Shown: positions 44,584 through 56,587 of the stretch, in pieces
How positions within the stretch are numbered: position 1 is the first letter of the stretch
Layout of the letters: the number at the start of each line of letters is the position of its first letter
From: Strongylocentrotus purpuratus
Taxonomy: Eukaryota; Echinodermata; Echinoidea; Camarodonta; Strongylocentrotidae
NCBI RefSeq assembly: GCF_000002235.5
Contig: NW_022145596.1
Location: 26,825,299-26,889,298 of the forward strand
Direction of reading: 5' to 3'
DNA length: 64,000 nt
Made by a program: the position numbers and the translations under genes
Notes under the pieces: generated by a model
What the model saw: the letters and a program-made list of their open reading frames with translations, nothing else
What the model was told of the DNA's origin: nothing
The model's database searches: none

Positions 44584-45219
44584 CTAAAATAAATCAAGAG
44601 ATAAAGAAAACTTGTGTGAATTATTTTTCTCGTTTAATAGAACAAGAAAGTATGAAGATATACCGAAAGCATGGTGGCCTGTACTTCTACAGAGGAAGAA
44701 GAATCTCTTACTAAACTGCAAATATATCATGTAAACAGTCTGGGCATATCCACAAAAATACAAAAAGAGCAAGGATGTGGTTTTATATTATCAGGTAGGC
44801 CCGAGTCAAAATGGTTCCCTACACAGTTTCTACACAGTCTCCAACCACCACACTGAATCTTGCTCAACAAGCCTAACTTTTCTGATATTCCCTTTTTTCC
44901 CCCTCTCATTTAAATCGAGCAATATAAAATATTTTGTCTTATTCTCAAAATTAAATGTACTCTGTAAACTTATTTTATTATGTACATACCTGTACTTATC
45001 AGTATTTCGTTACTTGTATAATTCATTTGTTCTATTAGAAGACCAGCCTGTAGGTCCCGTGACCAATCTCTGGGAACAAAGGTTTGAAAGTGTTTTTGTG
45101 TTCCCTGATGAATACCGAACAATTTTGACTTGGGCTGCCCCCTTGAAAATCCCAGGCATTTTCGTAAGGGGTCAACAAAGATCAAACAGGAATAGAAATT
45201 CAAATATATTCAAATCGTG

Positions 45220-45370
45220 TCGGTATGCATATCAAACTACTTGTCTGGTCATGAGGATTCAAAAAATGTATAGTTTGCTATACCTCCGACCTTAAATGAG
45301 GGCGCTATGGTAAAAAACGTTGAAAGGTCAACACACTTTTGACTGGTGGTCAAATTCACTAACACAGTTA
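45220..45370 (+). repeat. 150-bp repeat, left copy flanking a SINE
   Basis: It shares TGTCTGGTCATGAGGATTC, CTTAAATGAGGGCGCTATGG and GGTGGTCAAATTCAC with 45655-45802. The two copies lie directly on either side of the SINE at 45376-45649. Confidence 0.8.
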
Positions 45371-45375
45371 ACCTA

Positions 45376-45649
45376 CATAATAATAATAATAATGATAATA
45401 ATAGCCTAATAGTCCACTCCAAATTTTATTAAACCGAAAGGGAAATTCTTTTTGCCCAATTGATCGTGAGCCCGGCAGCCACTGAGCAGCGCTAGATCGA
45501 CGTTGCTCTATCCCTTATTGTTGAACGCCAAACAGGGTAACAACAACTCCCATCTTTTAACGTCTTTTGGTATGACGCGGCCGGGGTTTGAACCCACGAC
45601 CTCCCGGTTGTGAGGCGGACGCTCTACTGACTGAGCCAACACTCCGGTG
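45376..45649 (-). mobile_element. tRNA-derived SINE (Val-like head)
   Basis: On the minus strand from 45649: an A box TGGCTCAGTCAGTAGAGC, a CCTCACA anticodon-loop region, and a B box GGTCGTGGGTTCAAACCCC. A tRNA-unrelated body of about 180 nt and a short (ATT)n-rich tail at 45371-45405 follow. It would be transcribed by RNA polymerase III. Confidence 0.8.
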
Positions 45650-45654
45650 TAATA

Positions 45655-45802
45655 TCAAATTGTATATCAAATTACTCGTCTGGTCATGAGGATTCCAAAA
45701 ATGTACAGTTTGTTATACCTTCAACCTTAAATGAGGGCGCTATGGTCAAAAAGGTCAATGCACTTTAAACTGGTGGTCAAATTCACCAACACAGTTAACA
45801 AT
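45655..45802 (+). repeat. 150-bp repeat, right copy flanking a SINE
   Basis: Second copy of 45220-45370, about 88-90% identical by eye. It is much longer than a normal SINE target duplication, so the SINE probably entered a pre-existing tandem pair. Confidence 0.8.
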
Positions 45803-46370
45803 AACATTGTCCGATTCTAATGATTTTAGTGTCTAATAACATGGCAAATTCAACTATACAACTTTTAAAAGTAAAATTGCTTACCTTGACCATGAAAATT
45901 CAAAATGGCTGCCGTTTCCGTGACAAACATTTAACAACTTCTTGGCCATGGGTTTGGGGGAAATTTCAAGGTTATGGCAACCACTTTTGATTTTGAAAGT
46001 TGCTTACCGCAATTAACGGTGTATAAACCGCACCTTTTTGCCGCCGAAAAAAATTCAAAGTCGGGGGTGCGGTGTTTTTAAGTTTTTTTTCTCGATTTAT
46101 TCCCCTCCACCTGGCGCTATGCCTTGCAATGTCTCCCAGCTCAGTTATCGGTGGGTTGAATCACCACTTGGAAACTAGAACAACACTTGAATTTGTCTGT
46201 CATCTTGGTTTGAAAGTAATTTTTCTGATAGATCTCAATATGTAGTTTATAATAACCCTGTAAACGATCATCGGATCGGATGCCGATACCGATCCGATCA
46301 GGGGTGATCGGATAATAATTTCCGATTGCCGATCAATAAAAATGATCGTAAAAAAATCGGCAGAATTTTT

Positions 46371-46958
46371 TTTTTTTTTTTTTTTAATGCCAAAAATTTT
46401 CAAGTTTTTAGCTATTAAATGCTTTAAAAAAATTCATAGCTGGGATTATTTTGTCATGTGGAGTTGTTGTAGACCATGTTTGTTGATATTTAGTGCCTTT
46501 TCATGACTTTGAAATTAATAATAATGGTCTAAGAGAAGAGGCAAAACATGCGGGCCGGATCGGAAAAAAATCGGCAGAATTTTTTTTTTTTTTTTTTAAA
46601 TGCCGAAAATTTTCAAGTTTTTAGCTATCAAATGCTTTAAAAAAAAATCATAGCAGGGATTATTTTGTCATGTGGAGTTGTTGTAGACCATGTTTGTTGA
46701 TATTTAGTGCCTTTTCATGACTTTGAAATTATAATATTGGTCTAAGAGAAGAGGCAAAACATGCGGGCCGGATCGGAAAAAAATCGGCAGAATTTTTTTT
46801 TTTTTTTTTTTTTTAATGCCAATAATTTTCAAGTTTTTAGCTATCAAATGCTTTAAAAAAATTCATAGCTGGGATTATTTTGTCATGTGGAGTTGTTGTA
46901 GACCATGTTTGTTGATATTTAGTGGCATTTCATGACTTTGAAATTAATAGGAAGAAAA
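46371..46958 (+). repeat. Three tandem half-units of the palindromic MITE (about 205 bp each)
   Basis: Each unit runs ATCGGCAGAA, a T-run of 15-20, AATTTTCAAGTTTTTAGC, GGGATTATTTTGTCATGTGG, GAGTTGTTGTAGACCATGTT and CTAAGAGAAGAGGCAAAACA. The third unit is cut by the plus-strand LINE; its other half continues at 54859. Confidence 0.85.
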
Positions 46959-47655
46959 GGTGTACGTGAAAACAGCTTTGAGTTATTACCAATAGTGAAC
47001 AATTTGTTTTCAAAGAATTACGTAAGTTGAATGTATCAAAAAGTACTGGGTTAGACTTGATTCCAGCTAAATTTCTAAAAGATGGTGCGAAGGTTTTATT
47101 TAAGCCTCTAAGTTACTTAATGAACCTATCTATCTTGACGAGTACTTTTCCAGAGGATATGAAAATAGCAAAAGTGACTCCACTTTATAAAAAGAAAGAT
47201 AAAACTGATGTTAGCAACTATAGACCTATTAGTGTTTTAAGCGTAGCATCAAAGATTCTAGAAAAATCGGTCTGTGTTCAAATTGAAAGATACTTCAAAG
47301 AAAATGATATAATTTATGAATTTCAATCTGGTTTTCGACATGATTATTTGACTGAAACATGTCTAATTCATTTGACTGATTATTTGAGGAGAGAAACTTC
47401 CCAAGGGCGCTTTGTTGGTATGGTGCTCCTTGATCTGCAAAAAGCTTTTGATACAGTTAATCATTGCGTCTTATTGAAGAAGTTACAACTAATGGGTTTT
47501 GATAAGGCAAGTTTAGATTGGTTCAGATCCTACTTATCTAATCTACACCAAGTAGTGGCCATTCATGATATTCGTTCCAAACTAATGCCTAAAACGTGCG
47601 GTGAACCTCAGGGAAGCATTTTAGGCCCAATTCTATTATTTATTTATTCATTTTA
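46950..47655 (+). pseudogene. Plus-strand LINE, first half of reverse transcriptase
   Basis: The open frame reads SKSTGLDLIPAKFLKDGA, a TPLYKKKDKTDVSNYRPISV block, LLDLQKAFDTVNH (motif A) and GEPQGSILGPILLF (motif B), typical of CR1/L2/Rex-type (Jockey superfamily) elements. It stops abruptly just after motif B where the minus-strand LINE inserted, and resumes at about 53306. It is 5' truncated. Confidence 0.85.
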
Positions 47656-48108
47656 AATGGTTTATTTCATTAAAAAACATTCGCGGCCCGAGAGCCGAAT
47701 TGCAGTTTCTTTTAGAAAGTATACATCAGTGACAAAGTAAAATTACACGTAAAACATTATGCATGACCTTGGCAAATTGCTTGGTACATATACAGAAATT
47801 CGAATTGTATTACCATATTTGCAATAAAATTATATATTAAACTTATACAATATAATGAGGAGTAATACATTTTTGATATTCAAAAGAATTAAATGTTTTG
47901 GTTGGAAAATGCATAGCCAGATGGGTAAGTTATGGTTATGGTGTTTTCTTCAATGACAGAAACGGAGACAACAACAGAAACCAAATCCAGGAATTATAAA
48001 GTCAAATAGATGCTCCAGTGATTTAAACAGATTATAACAATTATACATTGTAGGTAAAATGCAGAACATTTTGTATTTTGGCCAATTTAGTAAAAGGTAC
48101 ATGTAGAA

Positions 48109-48600
48109 CAGCGCTCAAAATACACGGGGGCGGTGGGCCATTCGCCCCCGTGAGCTCCATAATCGCCCCCGTCAGGTTGCTCATGGGGGCGATTGCAAAA
48201 CTAAAAATCGCCCCCGTGGAATAAAGATTATCTTTTCTGATATAACTTTAACACAATATTGAGTATCAATTTTCAAACCTTAAACCAATGAAATGGAACT
48301 TAAATGGCACTTTCTCTCCCATCGCTATGAGTAAATACCGATACATTAACAACGGAAGCTCGCAGTGCAGCTAGTGCGGCCGTCAGTAGTGGCTATACTG
48401 CGCCGGTAGTGCCGATGTAACGCTGCTGACGCCCAATATCTGCTGGAGCTGGAGACGATCGCGCAAGGACATGGAGAAGTTTTTCGTTGTGAAAAGTGTG
48501 AATTCTCTGAAATCTGATTACATGTATTCTAAAAGACCAGCAAATATTGTAACTCGACCAGTAAATCAATATTGAGAAGAAGATCACCAAAGATGTTGCA

Positions 48601-48635
<35 letters not shown>

Positions 48636-49316
48636 ATAGGCGGTTTAGGGGGTTTAACCCCCCCCCCCCCCCCCTTGGGCTGCCAAGTGAAAATGTGATG
48701 TGCATAGAAAATGCTATCATGTGTATAGACCTACACAGTAATAGAAGATGTCAGTAGATGCCAGGAAAACATCACTAACGGGGGGTTCAAAATAGCACCA
48801 AAAAAAATTGCCTCGCCGCTTCGCGGCTCGTGGACAATGTAAACATCACTTACGGGGGTTCAAAGTAGCAACAACAAAAATCGCCTCGCCGCTACGCGGC
48901 TCGTGGACAATGCTCCACATCCCCTCCCACCCTTAGCAAAAAGCTAGATCCGCCCCTGTGTTTTGGAAGGATATGGTAAAGACTTAAAGTAAAGAAAGAA
49001 TGTAATTAAGGTTGCTCCGAATAATGAGGAGGACATTATGTGCAGAACGGGAAGAAATGGAGAGAATGTCATCACGGGGATAAAATTCAATAACAGCTAT
49101 GTAACAAATACATTTCTAAGAGGGAAATTGCCGACTTAAATAAATGATAATGATAAAATACCAAGGAATTTAGGAGTTTCATGGGTACCAATTCAATGGA
49201 AATTTGTATTAAAATAAGAGCCCCTGTCAGCACTAAAAGAGCCCCCGTGAGAAGGCTCACGGGGGCTCTTTTTTTTTGGAAGAGCCCCCGTGGACAAAAA
49301 ATTAATTTGAGCCCTG
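48109..49316 (+). mobile_element. hAT-type MITE, 1208 bp, 8-bp target duplication
   Basis: The termini are CAGCGCTCAAAATACAC at 48109 and the near-inverse ATTAATTTGAGCCCTG at 49316. They are flanked by the identical 8-mer ATGTAGAA (48101-48108 and 49317-49324). CAG-type ends and an 8-bp duplication are the hAT hallmark. Sub-terminal GCCCCCGTG / CACGGGGGC repeats lie near both ends. The centre has a 34-G run (48601-48634) and a C-run. No transposase is encoded. Confidence 0.9.
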
Positions 49317-49539
49317 ATGTAGAATATTGCATAAAAATTAGATAAGTTTCGCATAAAAACATGGGTAAAAGGTTGCCATTGTAATATTCGATATAATGTG
49401 TATCATCTTGGGAATCGTTAAAAAGTCAAACAGGATTTTGTACAATTAAATCTGATTTAGTTAAAAAAAGTAAAATTCTATAACATTATTCAAAAATGCA
49501 TTCACATGTCATCCTTTTATTTAGGAAGTTATATTCGAG

Positions 49540-49615
49540 AGATAGAGAAAGAGAGAAGGAGAGAGAGAGAAGGAGAGTGAGAAAAGGGAGAGAGAGATGG
49601 TGGGAGAGAGATAAG

Positions 49616-49661
<46 letters not shown>

Positions 49662-49800
49662 AGAGAGAGAGAGAGAGAAAGAGAGGGAGGGGAGACAAAG
49701 AGTGATCGAGAGTAACAAGACAGAGAGCTAGAGAACAAGAAAGCCATGGAGAGGGTCTCCCCGCAGCACAGCACTGACATAGAGGAGAAAATAGGGATAT
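49540..49800 (+). repeat. (GA)n microsatellite in the LINE 3' region
   Basis: An interrupted GAGAGA array. Repeated SLSLSLS or REREREK peptides in its open frames are artefacts. Confidence 0.95.
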
Positions 49801-50090
49801 TGAGAGAGTGAAAGTAGTAGAGAACAATGAATGTGTTCGTCGAAGGTGAAACTGGTAGTTATTCAGTACTATGAGCATTAAACAATCTGACTAGATATGG
49901 CAACGGACTGTTTCTATACCGTGTCGTTTTGCATGACATTTCAGTGAGCTTGCTTTTATTTCTCAGATTTCGAGAATGGGAGTCCCCATGTGTTTGGGGC
50001 AGCCAGTGACTAAACTTTGACCCAGGCTCGAGCAGCTTCTTTGCGAATTTGAGGCACAGACATTCTCTGCGGTCACTCAAAGAGGACACT

Positions 50091-50746
50091 TTACACAGTT
50101 GAAGAGCGTTTTGATACGAGACAAAACGTGGCCCTAACGAGGCGGCATGCTCGCTTTTGAATTCTCTCTATTTGTTCATTTTGTTTGGCAGACAAGCCGG
50201 AGTTCCAAACGGGCGCACAATATTCCAACACTGGCCTTAGGTATGAACAGTAAATGAGCACTAGATCATCTAAGGGCAATCAAAATTTAGTGAGAACTCT
50301 CAGCATATATGCAGCCTCATGTTTGCCTTCTTAACAATTTCATTGACATGAGAAGTCCATTTTAGATCTTTTTGGATGAAAACCCCTAGTAATTTGACAC
50401 AATCTACTCGACTAATGTCATGTCCATCAATTTGGATGACAGGTGGTGGGGGTGGTTCACGCATGAAAGTTACTGTCATCACAGAACACTTTTTATGGTT
50501 CAGTTTCATGTTGTTGTCTACAGTCCATTCTTGTAGGTTGCTCACACTTGACTGGATATTCGGTGGCAATGGGGATTTCCTGCATTCTAGCATTGTTAGG
50601 TCATCCACATATTTCCAGTAAGACGACGGTGACCTCCGGCATGCCTCGTTGATGATAGCCAGGAAAATAATCGGACCGAGTCTAGTCCCTTGTGGAGCCC
50701 CTGCAGAAACTTCCAGCCAATCAGAGAGCGTCGTTCGATATTTCAC
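50091..50746 (-). pseudogene. LINE reverse transcriptase, C-terminal part
   Basis: On the minus strand, 50300-50746 carries SAGAPQGTRLGPIIFLAIIN (motif B), WKYVDDLTMLE (catalytic YVDD) and CVKLLGVFIQKDLKW. Segment 50091-50279 reads IYCSYLRPVLEYCAPVWNSG. A frameshift or stop separates these pieces from one another and from 50791-51915. Confidence 0.85.
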
Positions 50747-50790
50747 GCTCTGCTGTCGTTTGGTGAGAAAGTTCGCTATCCATGCTACAG

Positions 50791-51915
50791 CTACGGATGG
50801 ACGTTCATCTGGAGCAGTTTGAGGACAGCTATATTGTGGTCTATCCTATCAAACGCTTTACTGAAGTCCGTTGTCACCATTGTAGTAATGATTTTGGGCT
50901 TGTCCACGTTGCTGTGAATCATTTGTAGGAGATCAATCAAGTAGTGAGAGGTAGATATAGCCCTCATGTTCCCGAATTGTGCTGGGTCTATGGTGTTCTC
51001 CATGTCGCTGAAAGTCCACTTAGCAATGAACTTTTCGGCTATCTTGGCAAAATGATCAGTCAAAGATACTGGTCTGAGGTTATTGATAGATGCTTGAGAT
51101 GTCTTGGGAATGGGAACAACATGCGCTCTCTTCCAACGCTCTGGTACAATAGACTGACTAAAAGATGCGTTTAGAATATCGGTAAGCGGACAGCAAAGCT
51201 CATAAGCAAATTTCTTGACAAGTCTGGCCGAAATGCCGTCCGGTCCAGGAGCTTTCCGTTGTTTAATGGCTTTCAACTCGCTATAAACTTCCCATGGTTG
51301 AACAAGGGGAAGTGGTTGGTCGGCCGGTAGATATGACGGCAATCTAGAAGGGTCCAATCTAGGAATGTTGATTGCAATGTTCACGAAGAAGTTGTTGATC
51401 TTATTCGCCGCTGCGTCGAAGTCAGTAGGAGAAGTGCCTTCGATGCGAATAAGTGGAGATCTCGTCTGGCCAGTTGTCATGGTCTTTATATGCTTATACC
51501 ATGACGCCGGGTTGGCATTTTTCAGTTTTGCCACGCGGTTTTTATAGTAGTCTTGTTTTGCATGTTCAATATCACAAATAATTCGATTCCTGAGGCGTCG
51601 CCACTCTCCCTTCGCTTCCACAGCAAATGCCCTTTGGCGCTGGTAGATTAACGACTTAATGGAAGGGGTCATCCATGGTTTGTCCTTGTCATGTAGTTTG
51701 ACGGTGCAAGTTGGGAAGTATCTCTCAATCATTGGTGATAATGTAGAGTAAAACGCATTGCACTTATCATTTGCGTTTTCAGCTGAGAGAACGTCAATCC
51801 AGTCACAGTTGAGGATTTCCCTTCCAAATTCTCTAATGCTACTGTCTTTCATTGGTCTGGTTGTGCTTTGTTGATAACGTTGGGACTCTTTGAGATGTTT
51901 CCCAACGGCAACCAT
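50791..51915 (-). pseudogene. LINE linker and reverse transcriptase, N-terminal part
   Basis: 374 open codons. Blocks include WYKHIKTMTTGQTRSPLIRI, RKAPGPDGISARLVKKFAYE and TTDFSKAFDRIDHN (motif A). The first part is the downstream copy of the 185-bp duplication, entered in a different frame from the endonuclease segment. Confidence 0.85.
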
Positions 51916-52168
51916 AAGACAGTGCAGTGATCGCTTGCACCCAAAGGAGAAGATATGGTAGGCGACTGGTAGTAATCGCTGATCCAGTCACAGTTGAGGA
52001 TTTCCCTTCCAAATTCTCTAATGCTACTGTCTTTCATTGGTCTGGTTGTGCGTTTGTTGATAACGTTGGGACTCTTTGAGATGTTTCCCAACGGCAACCA
52101 TATGACAGTGCAGTGATCGCTTGCACCCAAAGGAGAAGATATGGTAGGCGACTGGTAGTAATCGCTGA
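51797..52168. repeat. Tandem 185-bp duplication inside the LINE
   Basis: 51797-51981 and 51982-52168 are almost identical. A single base is missing in the first (GTGCTTTG against GTGCGTTTG), and a few substitutions such as CATAAGAC/CATATGAC differ. The duplication repeats the last endonuclease motif (GASDHC) and the linker. Confidence 0.95.
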
Positions 52169-53195
52169 TATTGGTGATGATTTTGTCTAGCGTCCTTGTG
52201 CCTCTCGTAGGTTTATCCACGCATTGAACAAACCTTGGGTCTGAGAGGAGAGATGATATGTCAAGTTCATTCAAATCACCCATGACAATGTAACCAACGT
52301 CCGAATGTCTTGAAGACATAGTGTCCATCACATGGTGATTATGCTCAATGAGTTTGTCAGCTTTAGCACAATTTGGTGGGTAATACAGAACAGCTACAAT
52401 AATGAAGGATACGGATCGTGGTAGCTTTGTTGGCTGAATTTCTATCCACATTATTTCCAAGTCATCAGGTATATCAATATGTTTGACTGTTCTAGGAGTG
52501 AGGGTTTCTTTGAAGTATATTGCAACACCACCACCCCGTTTGTTCGTTCTAGATCTGAGGAACACCTCATAATTTGGAATCGACACATAATCACACGGCA
52601 TGTCATCTTTGAACCATGTTTCGGTTACTGCCGCGATGTCAATATCGGATTCAAGGATAAGTTCGTTAAATTCATCAATCTTGTTGTTCATAGAACGAGT
52701 ATTTGTTAGCAAGCAAGATGGAAAGTTGTAAGTACTTGCGCCTGTTCTTGGTTCGTGATTCAGTTTGATATGAATCAAATTCGATATATTATGTCGGCAA
52801 TCAGGCAATTTAATCTCAGATCGTTGGTCTCTTATCCCAATAATTGTGGTGATGCGTCGTACGATATGAGTTCCAGCACGACGACCGCGTTTTCGCTTTC
52901 CTATGCCCAACTCTTTAATTGTGTCCCACGTTTCTCCTGGCAACCGATTGTCCGCTTTATGACGTAACTGCTTTGAGAACTCGGACGAATACTTCGGTTC
53001 ACTGGTTCCGACCTCAATGGCGGGGGATTCAAAATCTGCTAACAAAGTCCCAGGACAATGACGTGTCTGCTGACTGGTGAGCAGGCCGTCTCGTCTGGCC
53101 GACTCCATGGTGAAAATCTGATATATATTCAAAATCATCACGATGTCCAGGGCAGAGTTGGTTTCTGCCCAAATAGCTATGCAAAGTCGTAACAT
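51849..53195 (-). pseudogene. LINE N-terminal region and APE-type endonuclease
   Basis: 448 open codons. Endonuclease motifs in order: NTRSMNNKIDE, VTETWFKDD, GGGVAIYFKE, VAVLYYPP, MGDLNELD and SPLGASDHC, the last present twice because of the 185-bp duplication. This is an APE-like endonuclease as in Jockey-superfamily elements. The frame then ends shortly after the second copy. Confidence 0.85.
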
Positions 53196-53305
53196 ATTTG
53201 ACGAAAAAGTAAAATTCTAGGTGAAAAAAAAAATCAAAAGTCTGAGCAAAAATATAAGTGTATAAGTGTAGGCGTCAGCATTACAGCGCCCTCATTGTGA
53301 AATCA

Positions 53306-54209
53306 AGTTATATAAATGATATGTGTATTTGTATAAAAGACTTCAAACTATTATTGTACTCAGATGACAGCATACTACTCTATTCAAATCCTGATCCTAA
53401 ATATATTGAGGAAAAGCTCAGTGAACAGCTGTCTACGTGTGTCGATTGAATGACTGATAATAAGCTTTCTTTACACTTGGGAAAAACAGAAAGCATTTTA
53501 TTTTGTTCTAAAAGTAGTTCTAAAAAGTCATTTGAATTCAAAGTGACACACAATAATCAAGCAATCAAGAGAAAAGAGTCTGTGAAGTATTTAGGCATTG
53601 AGTTGGCTAGCGCAATTTCATTTTCATCTTTAGTAGAATCAGTTGTAAAAAAAGCAAATTCTCGTCTGAAATTTTTGTACAGATATCAAAGTTGTATGGA
53701 TTTAAAAGCAAGACGTACACTCTGTTTTGCTCTTATTCAATGTTTATTTGACTATGCTAACCCTGCATGGTATAGTAACATAAACAAGTCAGATCAAAAG
53801 AAGTTGAAGATTATACAGAACAAAATGGTGAGATTTATCAAGTAACTGTTCTGGTCCAAGAACTCATGTTGGCTACAGCGAACTTTCTAAAGCTGGTTTT
53901 CTTGAAGTCGACCAAAGATCAAAACAACTCGTATTGCATCACGTGCATAAAATATATCATACTAGGTTGAATCATTATATTCGATCCAACTTCGATCTTG
54001 TCACTGACTTACATGATTATAATACAAGAAATAGCCGATTCAACTTTAACTTACCAGAAAGAGTAGGTAGTATTGGAAATTCATGTTATTACAATGCCAT
54101 AAAACATTGGAATTTCCTTCCCAATGGTGTAAAAGAAATAGGAAACTATGATCATTTTAAGAGGAAATTAAAGGAATACCTAATACTTGACAGTCAGAGA
54201 AGTGAATGA
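53306..54209 (+). pseudogene. Plus-strand LINE, second half of reverse transcriptase and C-terminus
   Basis: It resumes with YINDMCICIKDFKLLLYSDD (catalytic YSDD near 53360), then KYLGIELASAISFSS and a second open piece to 54209 with YNTRNSRFNFNLPERVGSIG and YYNAIKHWNFLPNGVKEIGN. A stop at 53448 and a frameshift near 53845 disrupt it. Together with 46950-47655 it is one retrotransposon split by a later insertion. Confidence 0.85.
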
Positions 54210-54858
54210 CATGTTATATGATTGAAATTTTTATTCTTCTGTCGGTTCATACTTTTTCATGTTGTATATACTTATGTTTTCGTACGTTATAGAAATTCTA
54301 CAAATTCATCATTATTTTCCTCTTCTTCCTTCTCCTCTTTTTCTTCTTCTCCTTCTTCTTTTTCTTCTTGTACTTAATATCATTTCTATCATCAGTTTAA
54401 TGTTGTGATTATTATTATTATCTTTAATAAAGTAGTTCTTTTAATTTTCTTATCTGTCTGTAAATATTACTATTTTAACTTATTAATTTCATACATGTCT
54501 GTAAGGGACCCCACTAGTAATAAGCTCTTGAGCTTTCGTGGGTTATCCTGTTCAAGCTGACTTATTTTTGATCTGTTATTATTGTATATTCATTTCAAAG
54601 ACTTTATTTTCTGCAATCAAACAAAATCAGTTATACAACAAATATGGATAATTATATAAAACACAAGGTATGCAAACAATATCCAAATTATAGAAACAAA
54701 TGTATAATACATGAGTAAGAGTAAATTTATACGTTGGGCCATTGCGTGTATAAAGAAAGAAAGCAGAAGGTCGCCGTTATAAGCAAAAGCTTGAGCAGAC
54801 GGTATGTTGTATGTTGGAAGCTTGTCGAATAAAAATCTATCAATCAATCAATCAATAA
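54210..54858 (+). mobile_element. 3' untranslated region and (TCAA)n tail of the plus-strand LINE
   Basis: A CTT-rich tract (54305-54372), then A+T-rich sequence, AATAAA near 54829 and a (TCAA)n tail at 54838-54856. The tail type fits CR1/L2-like elements, whose 3' ends finish in short tandem repeats. Confidence 0.7.
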
Positions 54859-55115
54859 TATTGGTCTAAGAGAAGAGGCAAAACATGCGGGCCGCCATCT
54901 TGGATTATAATGCATGCCTACATTATAATCCAAGATGGCGGCTCGCATGTTTTGTCTCTTCTCTTCTATCATTAATGTCAAAGTCATGAAAAGGCACTAA
55001 ATATCAACAAACATGGTCTACAACAACTCCAAATGACAAAATAAACCCAGCCATGAATTTTTTGGAGCATTTGATAGCCAAAAACTTGAAAATTTACGTC
55101 ATTGAAAAAAAAAAA
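54859..55115 (+). mobile_element. Palindromic MITE, right half separated by the LINE insertion
   Basis: It begins ATATTGGTCTAAGAGAAGAG, the continuation of the half-unit interrupted at about 46958. The palindrome centre GCGGGCCGCCATCTTGGATT ... AATCCAAGATGGCGGCTCGC follows, then the inverted arm to AGCCAAAAACTTGAAAATTT. Confidence 0.75.
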
Positions 55116-55602
55116 AAAAATCTTCAAATGTGTAAAATTAATACTTTAAAACATGAGTTTTAATGTTTGGAATATCAAAGTTTTGTCATTTAAAAATTTT
55201 ACTGACGCCTTAAATTTTAAACAATGGACAAAACTTTCAAAACATTGTATTTTTATAAAAAGAATATAAGGGTGTATTTTTATAAACTATCAAATGAAAA
55301 TTTCCGGGGGGTACCCATCTCAAGAACAAAACGGATTCACCGGTCATGTAATGAAATACTTACACTTATATTTTACAAGTACTTCTGTTGTATAATCTAC
55401 ACAAATTTGGAAGTATATTGCATCTCTTATTCCTTGGTATCATTTTCAATCTTTTTTATTACTAGATCTAATTCATTTAAATAATTGCATTTTCCCTAAT
55501 ATTAATTTTGTAATAATCCGGTGGTAGGCCTATTATTGTGCTAAGTCTTGGCTCCTCTTTTCGCCGATAGTAGCCTATCGATCTCACGAGATACTAGCTA
55601 AT

Positions 55603-56587
55603 AGGGTGTCTGAACGATTTTTCAATTTTCAATTTTCAATTTGGGATCGTTTTTTCCCCATTTTTGTTTGATATTTGAATTAAAAATGTAATCAGAATAA
55701 TACATTTCAATTTCAGATGTTTCTATCAAAAGATACAGCCCCTCCGAAACGCTGCAATATTCATAGGATTTTGCTCAGAATCGACGAAAAAGACGTACAC
55801 GCAGAGTTATGTTGCTTTGCTAAATTTAGCCAAACAGCTGTATCGCGCGATATGCAAGCGTATGCATAGCGTACGCATGTAATGCGCAACTTGCAGCTTG
55901 AGCCATGCTGTCTCCGCGATATGTGCCATTGACTAGTATGGATGGCAGTTCGCACCATAGACCCCGGAAGTGAATACACGTTATAGTCAATGGCAATATC
56001 GCGGAGACAACGTGCACGTTGTCTCCGCCATATTGCCATTGACTATAAAGTGTATTCACTTCCGGGGTTTATGGTGCGAACGGCCATCCATACTTTCATT
56101 CACTATAAGCGCACGTTACACGATGTAACCATGGTTTGGATTGAGCGGAGCTCTCGCCTCCCTAATTAGCCGATTCCAAAAATGTGGGGCGAGTGATCTC
56201 TTGGGGCTAGCGAAATAAGTGCATACATATTTTCCTTACGTCTAGCCGGACATAAGCCCGGGGAGCGCAGCTCAGGAAAGTGGCAAATTTTTGAGCTAGG
56301 ATGCAAACATCATTTAAATCGCTGTTTTGACCAAGATATTTTTAGAATTTCGGGGGAGTGCCCCTTTGGGGAATATGGAGAAAACCTGCTCTTTCATATG
56401 ACACCTCATTTATTGAGTTTCACCTTCAGGATCACAAGCCCCAAAGGTTTGAATTTCAATTTTTTCATAAAGTCATTGACCAATTTTCATGGTCGCGCAA
56501 TGGACGTAGACTACATAGGGATGCGTGCAATCACTATGGGAATTATTTTAGCACACAACATCGGGTGCGCGATCAGACACCCTACTA
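55603..56587 (+). mobile_element. Putative inverted-terminus element TAGGGTGTCTGA ... TCAGACACCCTA
   Basis: TAGGGTGTCTGAACG at 55603 is inverted at 56572-56587. The flanks CTAGCTAA and CTAGTAAG could be a decayed 8-bp duplication. It contains the palindrome at 55905-56105. A partial second copy of its right part occurs at 56700-58044. Confidence 0.45.
55905..56105 (+). repeat. 200-bp palindrome centred on ACGTGCACGT
   Basis: The left arm (TGTCTCCGCGATATGTGCCA ... GGCAATATCGCGGAGACAAC) is inverted after 56014. Each arm of about 95 bp also holds CACTTCCGGGGTTTATGGTG-type sequence. Confidence 0.85.

Larger units (their letters stand above)
47656..53300 (-). mobile_element. Near full-length LINE with endonuclease and reverse transcriptase, broken
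   Basis: The 5' end is near 53300 and the 3' end near 47656 (AATGAAATAAACCATTT on the minus strand). The order is: N-terminal region, endonuclease, reverse transcriptase, and a long 3' untranslated region with a (GA)n tract. An hAT-type MITE is inserted in the 3' region (48109-49316). A 185-bp tandem duplication and several frameshifts make it inactive. It sits inside the plus-strand LINE (46950-47655 and 53306-54858). Confidence 0.8.
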
